A stretch of 64,000 nucleotides of DNA from Streptomyces coacervatus (lineage in GTDB: Bacteria; Actinomycetota; Actinomycetes; Streptomycetales; Streptomycetaceae): contig NZ_JARHTP010000001.1 in NCBI RefSeq assembly GCF_029223485.1, positions 248,001 to 312,000 of the forward strand, in the 5' to 3' direction. The notes beneath the pieces were generated by a model. The model did no database searches and was not told the origin of the DNA. It saw nothing but the letters and a program-made list of their open reading frames with translations. The position numbers and the translations under genes are program-made. Shown here piece after piece: positions 33,615 to 42,114 of the stretch; the stretch's first letter is position 1; every line of letters starts with the position of its first letter.

Positions 33615-34955
33615 ATGAGTCCCCCTGTCGCACCGGCCGGCTGGAGCCGCTGGCTGGTTCCCCCCGCCGCTCTCTCCGTCCATCTCTCCATCGGCCAGGC
33701 CTACGCCTGGAGCGTGTTCAAGCCGCCCCTGGAGTCCTCGCTCGGCCTCAGCGGAACGCAGAGCGCGCTGCCCTTCCAGCTCGCCATCGTCATGCTGGGC
33801 CTGTCCGCGGCGTTCGGCGGCACGCTGGTCGAGCGCAACGGGCCGCGCTGGGCGATGACCGTCGCCCTGGTCTGCTTCTCGTCCGGCTTCCTGATCTCCG
33901 CGCTCGGCGCGGCCACCGAGCAGTACTGGCTGATCGTCCTCGGCTACGGCTTCGTCGGCGGGATCGGCCTCGGCATCGGCTACATCTCGCCCGTCTCCAC
34001 ACTGATCAAGTGGTTCCCCGACCGGCCCGGCATGGCCACCGGCATCGCGATCATGGGCTTCGGCGGCGGCGCACTCATCGCCTCGCCGTGGTCGGCGCAG
34101 ATGCTGGCGTCGTTCGGCGCCGACAGCTCGGGGATCGCGCTCGCGTTCCTGGTGCACGGGCTGTCGTACGCCGTCTTCATGTCGCTGGGCGTGCTGCTGG
34201 TGCGGGTGCCGCGCGGCGAGGACCGTGCAGGCACCGCGGGTGCACCGAGCGTTGTCCAGGGGCCGCAGGTCTCCGCGAACAGCGCCATCCGCACACCGCA
34301 GTTCTGGTGTCTGTGGGTCGTGCTCTGTATGAACGTGACCGCGGGCATCGGCATCCTGGAGAAGGCCGCCCCGATGATCCAGGACTTCTTCAAGGACACC
34401 TCGACCCCCGTGACGCTGTCGGCCTCGGCCGGCTTCGTGGCACTGCTCTCCGCCGCCAACATGGCCGGCCGCATCGGCTGGTCGTCCACCTCGGACCTGA
34501 TCGGACGCAAGAACATCTATCGCGTCTATCTGGGCTTCGGCGCGGTGATGTACGGGCTGATCGCCCTGTTCGGTGACTCCTCGAAGCCGTTGTTCATCCT
34601 GTGCGCGATGGTGATCCTGTCCTTCTACGGCGGCGGGTTCGCGACCATTCCCGCCTACCTCAAGGACCTCTTCGGGACGTACCAGGTCGGCGCCATCCAC
34701 GGCCGGCTGCTCACCGCCTGGTCCACCGCCGGCGTCCTCGGACCGCTGATCGTGAACTGGATCGCCGACCACCAGAAGAACGCCGGCAAGAGCGGCTCGT
34801 CGCTGTACGAGCTCTCCTTCATCATCATGATCGGTCTGCTCGTCGTCGGCTTCGTCGCCAACGAGCTCGTCCGGCCCGTCAACGCCCGCCACCACATCCC
34901 CGCTCCCAGGGAGGAGACCGTCGATGTCGAACGACAGCAGCCAGAGTCCGCCTGA
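33615..34955 (+). CDS. OFA-family (oxalate/formate antiporter-type) MFS transporter
   Basis: A 446-residue twelve-helix MFS protein. The first helix HLSIGQAYAWSVFKPPLE is the OFA signature, followed by GTLVERNGPRW (motif A) and GIGLGIGYISPVSTLIKWFPDRPGMATG, typical of OxlT-like carriers. It is divergent from the formate dehydrogenase operon, so formate, oxalate or another small carboxylate is the likely substrate. A 44-residue membrane protein overlaps its 3' end by 32 bases. ATG 33615 is the only start that fits the first helix. It is distant from the tandem OFA pair at 57079-59875, which have a different N-terminus. Confidence 0.88.
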   Translation: MSPPVAPAGWSRWLVPPAALSVHLSIGQAYAWSVFKPPLESSLGLSGTQSALPFQLAIVMLGLSAAFGGTLVERNGPRWAMTVALVCFSSGFLISALGAATEQYWLIVLGYGFVGGIGLGIGYISPVSTLIKWFPDRPGMATGIAIMGFGGGALIASPWSAQMLASFGADSSGIALAFLVHGLSYAVFMSLGVLLVRVPRGEDRAGTAGAPSVVQGPQVSANSAIRTPQFWCLWVVLCMNVTAGIGILEKAAPMIQDFFKDTSTPVTLSASAGFVALLSAANMAGRIGWSSTSDLIGRKNIYRVYLGFGAVMYGLIALFGDSSKPLFILCAMVILSFYGGGFATIPAYLKDLFGTYQVGAIHGRLLTAWSTAGVLGPLIVNWIADHQKNAGKSGSSLYELSFIIMIGLLVVGFVANELVRPVNARHHIPAPREETVDVERQQPESA

Positions 34956-35058
34956 CCGGCGCCCGCTGATCGCCTTCGCCTGGCTGTGGGTGGGGGCACC
35001 GCTCGCCTACGGGGTGTACGAACTCGTACAGAAGGCGACGAAGCTGTTCACCGGGTGA
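34924..35058 (+). CDS. MFS transporter small subunit, 44 residues
   Basis: The frame encodes 44 residues with a Ser/Pro-rich start and one membrane helix (LIAFAWLWVGAPLAYGVYELVQKATKLF). It overlaps the OFA gene by 32 bases in another frame, and GGGAGGAGAC lies upstream of its ATG. Such tiny single-helix partners overlapping OxlT-type genes are, as I recall, a recognised family (MFS transporter small subunit). It probably binds or stabilises the transporter. Confidence 0.75.
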   Translation: MSNDSSQSPPDRRPLIAFAWLWVGAPLAYGVYELVQKATKLFTG

Positions 35059-35219
35059 CTGTTCGGTAGGTGTCAGGGCGTCCCCTTCTCGCCCCGGGCG
35101 GATGACAGAATCCGACAACCCGGGCGCCCGAATCCTGTCGCCTCGGCTGCCGCCGTACCGGTGAGTCACTGATCAGACTGGTGGATCCCGCTACCCAAGG
35201 CAACGAGGGGGACCACCCA

Positions 35220-36167
35220 ATGAACGGCTCGCGCATCGCCGCCGTCGGCCACTACCAGCCCGCCAAGGTACTCACCAACGAGGACCTGGCGGGCCTGGTC
35301 GACACCAGTGACGAGTGGATCACGTCCCGGGTGGGCATCCGCACACGCCACATCGCCGGACCCGACGAGCCGGTCGACGAGCTCGCCGCGCACGCCGCCG
35401 CCAAGGCGCTCGCGGCCGCGGGCCTCGCGCCCGGCGACATCGACCTGGTGCTGGTCGCCACGTCCACCGCCGTCGACCGCTCGCCCAACATGGCCGCCCG
35501 GGTCGCCGCCCGGCTCGGCATCCCCTCGCCCGCCGCGATGGACGTCAACGTCGTCTGCGCCGGGTTCACCCACGCCCTGGCCACCGCCGACCATGCGGTA
35601 CGGGCGGGCGCCTCGACCCGGGCGCTGGTCATCGGCGCCGACAAGATGTCCGACGTGACCGACTGGAGCGACCGCACCACCTGCGTGCTCGTCGGCGACG
35701 GTGCGGGGGCCGCCGTGGTCGAGGCCTGCGCTCCGGGTGAGGAGTCCGGAATCGGGCCCGTGCTGTGGGGCTCGGTGCCCGAGATGGGGCACGCCGTACG
35801 GATCGAGGGCACGCCCGCGCGGTTCGCCCAGGAGGGGCAGAGCGTCTACCGCTGGGCGACCACCCAGCTGCCGCCCATCGCACGCAAGGCCTGCGAACGC
35901 GCCGGGCTCGCGCCCGAGGACCTCGCCGGAGTCGTGCTGCACCAGGCGAACCTGCGCATCATCGAGCCCCTCGCCGAGAAGCTGGGTGCCGTCAACGCCG
36001 TCGTCGCACGGGATGTCGCCGAGTCCGGGAACACTTCGGCGGCGAGCATCCCGCTCGCGTTCTCCAAGCTCGTCGAGCAGGGCGCCGTCTCCGCCGGGGA
36101 CCCGGTGCTGCTGTTCGGCTTCGGCGGGAACCTGTCGTACGCCGGACAGGTCGTCCGCTGCCCGTGA
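35220..36167 (+). CDS. Beta-ketoacyl-ACP synthase III-family enzyme
   Basis: A 315-residue KAS III (FabH-like) thiolase-fold enzyme. The catalytic triad is Cys113 (VNVVCAGFTHAL), His241 (LHQANLRI) and Asn271 (ESGNTSAAS). The opening GSRIAAVGHYQPAKVLTNEDLAGLVDTSDEWITSRVGIRTRHIA is standard. It condenses a short acyl-CoA starter with malonyl-ACP, or carries out a related acyl transfer. ATG 35220 has GAGGGGGA upstream; ATG 35181 would add 13 residues without a site. It is not next to other fatty-acid genes, so it is an accessory FabH rather than the housekeeping copy. The GntR gene follows in the same direction after 139 bp. Confidence 0.92.
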   Translation: MNGSRIAAVGHYQPAKVLTNEDLAGLVDTSDEWITSRVGIRTRHIAGPDEPVDELAAHAAAKALAAAGLAPGDIDLVLVATSTAVDRSPNMAARVAARLGIPSPAAMDVNVVCAGFTHALATADHAVRAGASTRALVIGADKMSDVTDWSDRTTCVLVGDGAGAAVVEACAPGEESGIGPVLWGSVPEMGHAVRIEGTPARFAQEGQSVYRWATTQLPPIARKACERAGLAPEDLAGVVLHQANLRIIEPLAEKLGAVNAVVARDVAESGNTSAASIPLAFSKLVEQGAVSAGDPVLLFGFGGNLSYAGQVVRCP

Positions 36168-36232
36168 CCTGCGGCTTCGGCCCGATGTGACGCAGTCGAC
36201 CCCCCGTACCACTGGCCGCTGTGCGCCGTAGA

Positions 36233-36242
36233 CTGTAGACGA
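36233..36242. promoter_or_regulatory. Putative GntR/FCD autoregulatory site
   Basis: CTGTAGACGA (TCGTCTACAG on the other strand) lies 64 bp upstream of the GntR-FCD start and matches the formate-OxlT site at 33461. A further GTAGAC stands directly upstream (36228-36233). Autoregulation is inferred. Confidence 0.45.
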
Positions 36243-36306
36243 AAGACAATCCATACTGGCTTTTCGGCTGCAGTTGCTCCGCGCCGCTCAGAAGGGGGAC
36301 CGACCG

Positions 36307-36984
36307 ATGTTGTCGACAGGACTGCCGCAGGGCGCAGTGCCCAAGCTCGAACGGCCCGGCCCGCTGCGCGACCGCGTCTACGAGGCGCTCCTCGAACTGA
36401 TCACCACGCGCGCCCTGCAGCCCGGCCAGCACCTCGTCGAGAGCGAACTCGCAGGCCACCTCGGTGTGTCCCGCCAGCCGGTGCGCGAGGCGCTGCAGCG
36501 GCTGAACACCGAGGGGTGGGTCGATCTGCGGCCCGCCCAGGGCGCGTTCGTGCACGAGCCCACGGAGGAGGAGGCCGACCAACTCCTCACCGTCCGCACG
36601 CTGTTGGAGGCCGAAGCGGCCCGGCTCGCCGCCGCCAACGCGGGCAGCGCCGGCATCTCGGTGCTTCAGGAGCTGTGCGCCGAGGGCGAGAAGGCCGTCG
36701 CCGCGGACGACGTGGACGGCGCCGTCACGATGAACGCCCGCTTCCACACGAAGATCATGGAGCTGGCCGGGAACGCGGTCCTCGCCGAACTAGCGGCCCA
36801 GGTCGACCGCCGGGTGCGCTGGTATTACACGCCGATCGCCCGGCAGCGCGGACAGCAGTCCTGGACCGAGCACCGGGAGCTGATCGCCGCGATCTCCGAC
36901 CGTGACGAGCAGCGGGCCACACAGCTGATGCGGGAGCACACGGAGCACACGCGGCGGTCGTATCACGACCGCGCCAAGTCCTGA
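36307..36984 (+). CDS. GntR-family regulator with FCD domain
   Basis: A 225-residue FadR-subfamily repressor. The N-terminal winged helix (LRDRVYEALLELITTRALQPGQHLVESELAGHLGVSRQPVREALQRLNTEGWVDLRPAQGAFV) is followed by an all-helical FCD ligand domain (about 90-215) with metal-type His/Asp residues (MNARFHTKIMELAGN, WTEHRELIAAI). These regulators commonly sense small carboxylates such as lactate, glycolate, gluconate or fatty acyl-CoA. ATG 36307 is preceded by AAGGGGGA. A shared decamer links it to the formate/OxlT promoter region 3 kb away, making a formate- or oxalate-type ligand plausible. Confidence 0.9.
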   Translation: MLSTGLPQGAVPKLERPGPLRDRVYEALLELITTRALQPGQHLVESELAGHLGVSRQPVREALQRLNTEGWVDLRPAQGAFVHEPTEEEADQLLTVRTLLEAEAARLAAANAGSAGISVLQELCAEGEKAVAADDVDGAVTMNARFHTKIMELAGNAVLAELAAQVDRRVRWYYTPIARQRGQQSWTEHRELIAAISDRDEQRATQLMREHTEHTRRSYHDRAKS

Positions 36985-37039
36985 CCCCACCCTTTGTCCT
37001 GTCAGTGGAGAAAGTCGGCAGCAATTCGTGCACAGATTC

Positions 37040-37068
37040 TTCCCAGGTTCGGCGACCGCTGCTACGTT
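37040..37068 (+). promoter_or_regulatory. Weak candidate promoter of the ROK gene
   Basis: TTCCCA (37040-37045) and TACGTT (37063-37068) are separated by 17 bp, about 50 bp before the GTG start. The -10 is acceptable for Streptomyces; the -35 is poor. Confidence 0.25.
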
Positions 37069-37117
37069 CCCCTCGAAAGCCCGAACAATGGTGGCCGATT
37101 GAGGCGGGGAGGGGCTC

Positions 37118-38308
37118 GTGAGACGCATGACGGCGCGACCCGCGAACGCCCATCAGGCCAAGCTGCTCAAGCTGCTGCGTGACGGAGGGCCCAACTCCCG
37201 TGCACAGCTGGGCGATCAGGTCGACCTGTCACGGTCCAAGCTGGCCGTGGAGGTGGACCGGCTGCTGGACACGAGCCTGGTCGTGGCCGACGGACTCGCC
37301 GCCTCCCGCGGCGGCCGCCGCTCCCACAACATCCGGCTCAACCCGGAACTGCGCTTCCTCGGCGTCGACATCGGCGCGACCTCGGTCGACGTCGCCGTCA
37401 CCAACGCCGAACTGGAGATCCTCGGACACCTCAACCAGCCCATGGACGTACGCGAAGGCCCGGTCGCGGTCTTCGAGCAAGTCCTGTCCATGGCAGCGAA
37501 GTTGAAGGACTCGGGGCTCGCGGAGGGTTTCGACGGCGCCGGCATCGGCGTCCCCGGACCGGTCCGCTTCCCCGAGGGCGTACCGGTGGCTCCGCCGATC
37601 ATGCCGGGCTGGGACGGCTTCCCCGTACGGGAGGCGCTCAGCCAGGAACTCGGCTGCCCGGTCATGGTCGACAACGATGTGAACCTGATGGCGATGGGGG
37701 AGATGCACGCGGGCGTCGCACACTCCGTGGGCGACTTCCTGTGCGTCAAGATCGGCACCGGTATCGGCTGCGGCATCGTCGTCGGCGGTGAGGTCCACCG
37801 CGGGGTGACGGGCAGTGCGGGCGACATCGGGCACATCCAGGCCGTGCCCGACGGCCGCCCGTGCGCCTGTGGCAACCGGGGCTGTCTGGAAGCCCACTTC
37901 AGCGGGGCGGCCCTCGCCCGGGACGCCGTGGAAGCGGCCCAGCAGGGGCTGTCGGAGGAACTCGCCTCGCGGCTCGCCGCGAACGGCACCCTCACCGCCG
38001 TCGACGTCGCGGCCGCGGCCGCCGCCGGTGACGCCACCGCCCTCGACCTGATCCGCGAGGGCGGCAACCGGACCGGCCAGGTCATCGCCGGACTGGTCTC
38101 CTTCTTCAATCCCGGCCTGGTGGTGATCGGCGGCGGGGTGACCGGCCTCGGCCACACCCTGCTCGCCGCGATCCGCACCCAGGTCTACCGCCAGTCGCTG
38201 CCCCTCGCGACGGGCAACCTGCCCATCGTGCTGGGGGAGTTGGGCCCCACCGCCGGAGTGATCGGCGCGGCCCGCCTCATCAGCGACCACCTCTTCTCGC
38301 CCGCGTGA
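37118..38308 (+). CDS. ROK-family transcriptional regulator / sugar kinase homologue
   Basis: A 396-residue ROK protein. An N-terminal winged helix (QAKLLKLLRDGGPNSRAQLGDQVDLSRSKLAVEVDRLL, residues 13-55) makes it a regulator of the NagC/XylR type. The kinase fold follows: GVDIGATSVDVAV (phosphate loop), VDNDVN with the catalytic-type Asp, IGTGIGCGIVV, and the zinc motif CACGNRGCLE. Binding of a sugar or sugar phosphate probably releases it from DNA. GTG 37118 is chosen because GGGGAGG stands five bases upstream; ATG 37127 is possible. It precedes the ABC importer genes in the same direction and is their likely regulator. Confidence 0.9.
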   Translation: MRRMTARPANAHQAKLLKLLRDGGPNSRAQLGDQVDLSRSKLAVEVDRLLDTSLVVADGLAASRGGRRSHNIRLNPELRFLGVDIGATSVDVAVTNAELEILGHLNQPMDVREGPVAVFEQVLSMAAKLKDSGLAEGFDGAGIGVPGPVRFPEGVPVAPPIMPGWDGFPVREALSQELGCPVMVDNDVNLMAMGEMHAGVAHSVGDFLCVKIGTGIGCGIVVGGEVHRGVTGSAGDIGHIQAVPDGRPCACGNRGCLEAHFSGAALARDAVEAAQQGLSEELASRLAANGTLTAVDVAAAAAAGDATALDLIREGGNRTGQVIAGLVSFFNPGLVVIGGGVTGLGHTLLAAIRTQVYRQSLPLATGNLPIVLGELGPTAGVIGAARLISDHLFSPA

Positions 38309-38338
38309 CCAACCCGTTCTCGCCCGCGCAACCAACCC
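38294..38338 (+). repeat. 22-bp direct repeat across the ROK stop codon
   Basis: TTCTCGCCCGCG-TG-ACCAACCC (38294-38315) is repeated one base later as TTCTCGCCCGCG-CA-ACCAACCC (38317-38338), 20 of 22 bases identical. The first copy contains the TGA stop; in the second the TG has become CA. This looks like a small tandem duplication of the gene end. Confidence 0.7.
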
Positions 38339-38382
38339 CCCTTTGAAGATCACCAGTACGGCGTCCTGCTTCGCCCTGCTCT

Positions 38383-38412
38383 GAAAACGCCTGCCCGAAA
38401 ACGCCCTGAAAC
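38383..38412 (+). repeat. Short GAAAACGCC repeats before the ABC genes
   Basis: GAAAACGCC occurs at 38383-38391 and 38397-38405, with a related GAAACCGGC at 38407. They lie 29-58 bp upstream of the ABC ATPase start and could be a regulator binding region. Weak evidence. Confidence 0.3.
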
Positions 38413-38440
38413 CGGCCCGCACGCCCGCCAAGGGGACCTC

Positions 38441-39958
38441 ATGGCACCAGAATCACCGCTGCTCAGCATGTCCGGCATCACCAAGTCGTTCCCCGGAGTC
38501 CGGGCCCTCGACGGCGTCGACCTCGACGTCCAGGCCGGCGAAGTGCACTGCCTGCTCGGCCAGAACGGCGCCGGCAAGTCCACCCTCATCAAGGTCCTGG
38601 CCGGCGCCCACGAGCCCGACACCGGCACCATCCGCTGGCACGGGGAGGAGGTCACCCTCCGCTCGCCGATCGCCGCCATGCGCCTGGGCATCGCCACCAT
38701 CTACCAGGAACTCGACCTGGTGGAGCACCTGTCGGTGGCCGAGAACGTCCACCTCGGCCATGAGCCGACGGCCGCCGGTTTCGTCGTACGGCGAAAGACG
38801 GCCCGGGCATCAACAGGCCTGTTGCTCAAGCGACTTGGGCACCCGGAGATCGACCCGGCCCGGCTCGTCGGGGAGTTGTCGGCGGCCCACCGGCAGATCG
38901 TGTCCATGGCCCGCGCGCTCTCCCACGACGTACGGCTCATCGTGATGGACGAGCCGTCCGCCGCCCTCGACCCGGACGAGGTCGACAACCTCTTCCGCAT
39001 CGTCGGCGACCTGACCGCCGAAGGGGTCGCGGTCGTCTATATCTCCCACCGCCTGGAGGAGATCCGCCGCATCGGCGACCGGGTGACCGTGCTGAAGGAC
39101 GGGCGCGCGGTCGCGGGCGGACTGCCGGCGAAGTCGACGCCGACGCGGGAGGTGGTCGCGCTGATGACGGGCCGCAATGTCGAGTACATCTTCCCGGAGC
39201 GGCCGGCCTCGGGTGCCAACGGCGCGCCCGTGCTGGAGGTCCAACGGCTGGCCCGGGAGGGGGAGTTCGCGCCCTTCGACCTGGAGGTGCGGCCGGGCGA
39301 GATCGTCGGTCTCGCCGGGCTGGTCGGCTCGGGACGCTCGGAGATCCTGGAGACGATCTACGGCGCCCGCAAGCCCAGTGCCGGTCAAGTCCGCGTCGAC
39401 GGGCGGGTGTTGCGGCCGGGGAGTGTGCGGGCCGCCGTCCGTGCCGGGCTCGGGCTCGCCCCCGAGGAGCGCAAGGCGCAGGCCCTGCTGATGCTGGAGT
39501 CCGTCACCCGGAACGTCTCGGTCTCCTCCATGTCCCGCTTCTCGCACGGGGGTTGGATCGACCGGGGCGCGGAGAAGGGGGCGGCGCGGGCGGCGACGCG
39601 CGAGCTGTCGCTGCGGCCCGACAACCCGTCCGTGCCGATCCGCACCCTCTCCGGCGGCAACCAGCAGAAGGCCGTACTGGCCCGCTGGCTGCTGCGCGGC
39701 TGCCGCGTCCTGCTGCTCGACGAACCGACCCGAGGCGTCGACGTCGGCGCCCGCGCCGAGCTGTACGCGGTGATCCGCCGCCTCGCCGACGAGGGCCTGG
39801 CCGTGCTGCTGGTCTCCAGCGAGGTCCCCGAGGTGCTCGGCCTCGCCGACCGCGTCCTGGTGCTCCGCGAGGGCCGCGTCGTCCACAGCGCGCCCGCCCG
39901 CGAGCTCGACGAACACCGCGTACTCGACCTGGTCATGGAAGGAAGCCCGGCGTCATGA
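38441..39958 (+). CDS. Sugar ABC transporter ATPase (RbsA/MglA-type, two ATPase domains)
   Basis: A 505-residue protein with two fused ABC domains. The first has Walker A GQNGAGKST (near residue 41), signature VGELSAAHRQIVSMARAL and Walker B LIVMDEPSAAL. The second has the degenerate P-loop GLAGLVGSGRSE, signature IRTLSGGNQQKAVLARWL and Walker B LLLDEPTRGVDVG. This tandem form with a weak second P-loop is diagnostic of monosaccharide importers of the ribose, galactose, xylose or inositol group. It is translationally coupled to the permease (ATGA). Confidence 0.95.
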   Translation: MAPESPLLSMSGITKSFPGVRALDGVDLDVQAGEVHCLLGQNGAGKSTLIKVLAGAHEPDTGTIRWHGEEVTLRSPIAAMRLGIATIYQELDLVEHLSVAENVHLGHEPTAAGFVVRRKTARASTGLLLKRLGHPEIDPARLVGELSAAHRQIVSMARALSHDVRLIVMDEPSAALDPDEVDNLFRIVGDLTAEGVAVVYISHRLEEIRRIGDRVTVLKDGRAVAGGLPAKSTPTREVVALMTGRNVEYIFPERPASGANGAPVLEVQRLAREGEFAPFDLEVRPGEIVGLAGLVGSGRSEILETIYGARKPSAGQVRVDGRVLRPGSVRAAVRAGLGLAPEERKAQALLMLESVTRNVSVSSMSRFSHGGWIDRGAEKGAARAATRELSLRPDNPSVPIRTLSGGNQQKAVLARWLLRGCRVLLLDEPTRGVDVGARAELYAVIRRLADEGLAVLLVSSEVPEVLGLADRVLVLREGRVVHSAPARELDEHRVLDLVMEGSPAS

Positions 39959-40974
39959 CGCAGCACGCCTCCCCGCCACGGGACAACACCGACAAGGTGC
40001 CCTCGGTCGGCCAACTCCCCGTCTGGCGCGGTCTGTTGGCCCACGCCGACGTCCGCACCCTCTCCCTCCTCGGCGTCCTCGTCGCGCTGATCCTCATCGG
40101 CGGGATCACCAAGCCCGACGAGTTCCTGGACACCCGCAACCTCCAACTGGTCCTCACCCAGGCCTCGGTGATCGGCGTCGTCACCGTCGGCATGACCTTC
40201 GTCATCACCTCCGGCGGCATCGACCTGTCGGTCGGCGCGATCGTCGCCCTCTCCTCCGTGTGGGCGACGACGGTGGCCACCCAGGAGTACGGCTTCGCGG
40301 GCATCCTCTTCACCGCGCTGATCGTCGGCATCGGCTGCGGCCTGGTCAACGGACTGCTCATCGCATACGGCGGAATGGTCCCGTTCATCGCCACGCTCGC
40401 CATGCTGGCCTCGGCGCGCGGCCTCGCGCTGCAGATCACCGACGGCAAGACGCAGATCGTCACCGTCACCGGCATCCTCGACCTCGGCGAGCGCGACTCG
40501 TATGTGCTCGGCATCCCGCCGCTGGTCATCGTCTTCGCGGTCGTGACCGTCCTGGGCTGGCTGATCCTCAACCGCACCACCTTCGGCCGTCGCACGGTCG
40601 CCGTCGGCGGCAACGCGGAGGCGGCCCGGCTGGCCGGCATCGATGTCCGCCGCCAGCGCCTCTATCTGTATCTGCTGTCCGGGCTGTGCTGCGGCATCGC
40701 CGCCTTCCTGCTGATCATCCTGTCCGGCTCCGGCCAGAACACCAACGGGAACCTGTACGAGCTGGACGCGATCGCCGCCGCGATCATCGGCGGCACGCTG
40801 CTCAGCGGGGGGCGCGGCACCATCACCGGCTCCGTGCTCGGCGTCCTGATCTTCACCACGATCACCAACATCTTCGCCCTGAACAACCTGCAGAGCGACG
40901 TCCAGCAGATCGCCAAGGGCGCGATCATCGTGGCCGCCGTGCTGGTCCAGCGCCGTACCGCGAGCACGACCTGA
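39955..40974 (+). CDS. Sugar ABC transporter permease (RbsC-type)
   Basis: A 339-residue membrane protein with about ten hydrophobic helices. The family segments GVVTVGMTFVITSGGIDLSVGAIVALSS, LVNGLLIAYGGMVPFIATLAMLASARGLAL and FGRRTVAVGGNAEAARLAGIDV, the latter being the coupling region that contacts the ATPase, are complete. A single permease gene suggests a homodimer in the importer. The ATG overlaps the ATPase stop. The binding protein follows 16 bp downstream. Confidence 0.95.
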   Translation: MTQHASPPRDNTDKVPSVGQLPVWRGLLAHADVRTLSLLGVLVALILIGGITKPDEFLDTRNLQLVLTQASVIGVVTVGMTFVITSGGIDLSVGAIVALSSVWATTVATQEYGFAGILFTALIVGIGCGLVNGLLIAYGGMVPFIATLAMLASARGLALQITDGKTQIVTVTGILDLGERDSYVLGIPPLVIVFAVVTVLGWLILNRTTFGRRTVAVGGNAEAARLAGIDVRRQRLYLYLLSGLCCGIAAFLLIILSGSGQNTNGNLYELDAIAAAIIGGTLLSGGRGTITGSVLGVLIFTTITNIFALNNLQSDVQQIAKGAIIVAAVLVQRRTASTT

Positions 40975-40990
40975 GGAAAGGGTCAGTCAC

Positions 40991-42055
40991 ATGTCACATA
41001 CCACTGCCGGTGCAATGTCACCTACCACCAGCCGCAGAGGGCTGCTCTTCGGCACCGCAGCCTTCTCCACCGCCGCTCTGCTCGCAGGTTGCACGAGTAA
41101 CGAGACCAAGGACGAGAGCCCGGCCGCATCGGACCAGTCGGCCGCCGACGACAAGCCCGGCAAGCACGTCACCATCGGTTTCGCAGGCCCGCAGGCCGAC
41201 CACGGCTGGCTCAACGCGATCAACGACAACGCCAAGAGCCGCGCCAAGAAGTACTCCGACGTCACCCTGGAGATCACCGAGGGCTCCAACGACACGGCCG
41301 CACAGATCGGCCAGATCGAGACCCTCATCAACAAGAAGGTGGACGTCCTGGTCGTGCTGCCCGCCGACGGCAAGGCGCTCACCCAGGTCGGGCTGAAGGC
41401 GATGCGCGCGGGCATCCCGGTCGTCAACCTCGACCGGGTCTTCAACTCCCCACAGGCGTACCGCTGTTGGATCGGCGGCGACAACTACGGCATGGGCCTC
41501 AACGCGGGCACCTACATCGGCGAGAAACTCAAGGGAAAGTCGAACGCCAAGGTCATCGAACTGGCCGGCCTGGACAACCTGGAGCTGACCAAGCAGCGCA
41601 CCCAGGGCTTCGACGACGCGCTGAAGAACTACCCCAACATCAAGAAGGTGGCCCGTCAGGCCGCCGAGTTCACGGTCGAGTCCGGACAGGCCAAGATGGC
41701 CCAACTCCTGCAGGCCCAGCCCAACTTCGACGCCCTGTGGAACCACGACGACGACCAGGGCGTGGGCGCCCTGCGCGCCATCGAGCAGGCCGGCCGCGAA
41801 GGCTTCCTGATGGTCGGCGGCGCGGGCGCGCTCTCCGCCTTCCAGGCCATCAAGCAGGACAACGGCGTCCTGAAGGCGACCGTCCTCTATCCGCCGACGA
41901 TGGCCGCGTCCGCCGTCGACCTGGCCCGCGCGCTGGGCCAGGGCAAGGGCGTCAGCGGCATGGCCGAGTTCGAGATACCCGCGTCGATCACGCTCTACTC
42001 GGCCGTCGTCGACAAGGACAACGTCGACCAGTACATGCCCACGGGCTTCCGCTGA
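40991..42055 (+). CDS. Substrate-binding lipoprotein of the sugar ABC importer
   Basis: A 354-residue periplasmic-binding-protein-like (Peripla_BP_4 type) lipoprotein. The N-terminus has a twin-arginine-like TTSRRGLLFGTAA followed by the lipobox LLAGC, so Cys34 would be lipidated outside the cell. The mature domain starts VTIGFAGPQADHGWLNAINDNAK and contains IGQIETLINKKVDVLVVLPADGKAL, typical for ribose/inositol/rhamnose binding proteins. Which sugar is bound cannot be read. The adjacent Gfo/Idh/MocA dehydrogenase and isomerase make an inositol- or keto-sugar-type ligand attractive. Confidence 0.93.
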   Translation: MSHTTAGAMSPTTSRRGLLFGTAAFSTAALLAGCTSNETKDESPAASDQSAADDKPGKHVTIGFAGPQADHGWLNAINDNAKSRAKKYSDVTLEITEGSNDTAAQIGQIETLINKKVDVLVVLPADGKALTQVGLKAMRAGIPVVNLDRVFNSPQAYRCWIGGDNYGMGLNAGTYIGEKLKGKSNAKVIELAGLDNLELTKQRTQGFDDALKNYPNIKKVARQAAEFTVESGQAKMAQLLQAQPNFDALWNHDDDQGVGALRAIEQAGREGFLMVGGAGALSAFQAIKQDNGVLKATVLYPPTMAASAVDLARALGQGKGVSGMAEFEIPASITLYSAVVDKDNVDQYMPTGFR

Positions 42056-42114
42056 CGCACCCCGCCCCGCACCCCCCACGGCGCAATCACCACGAGGACG
42101 AGGAGGACATCCGT

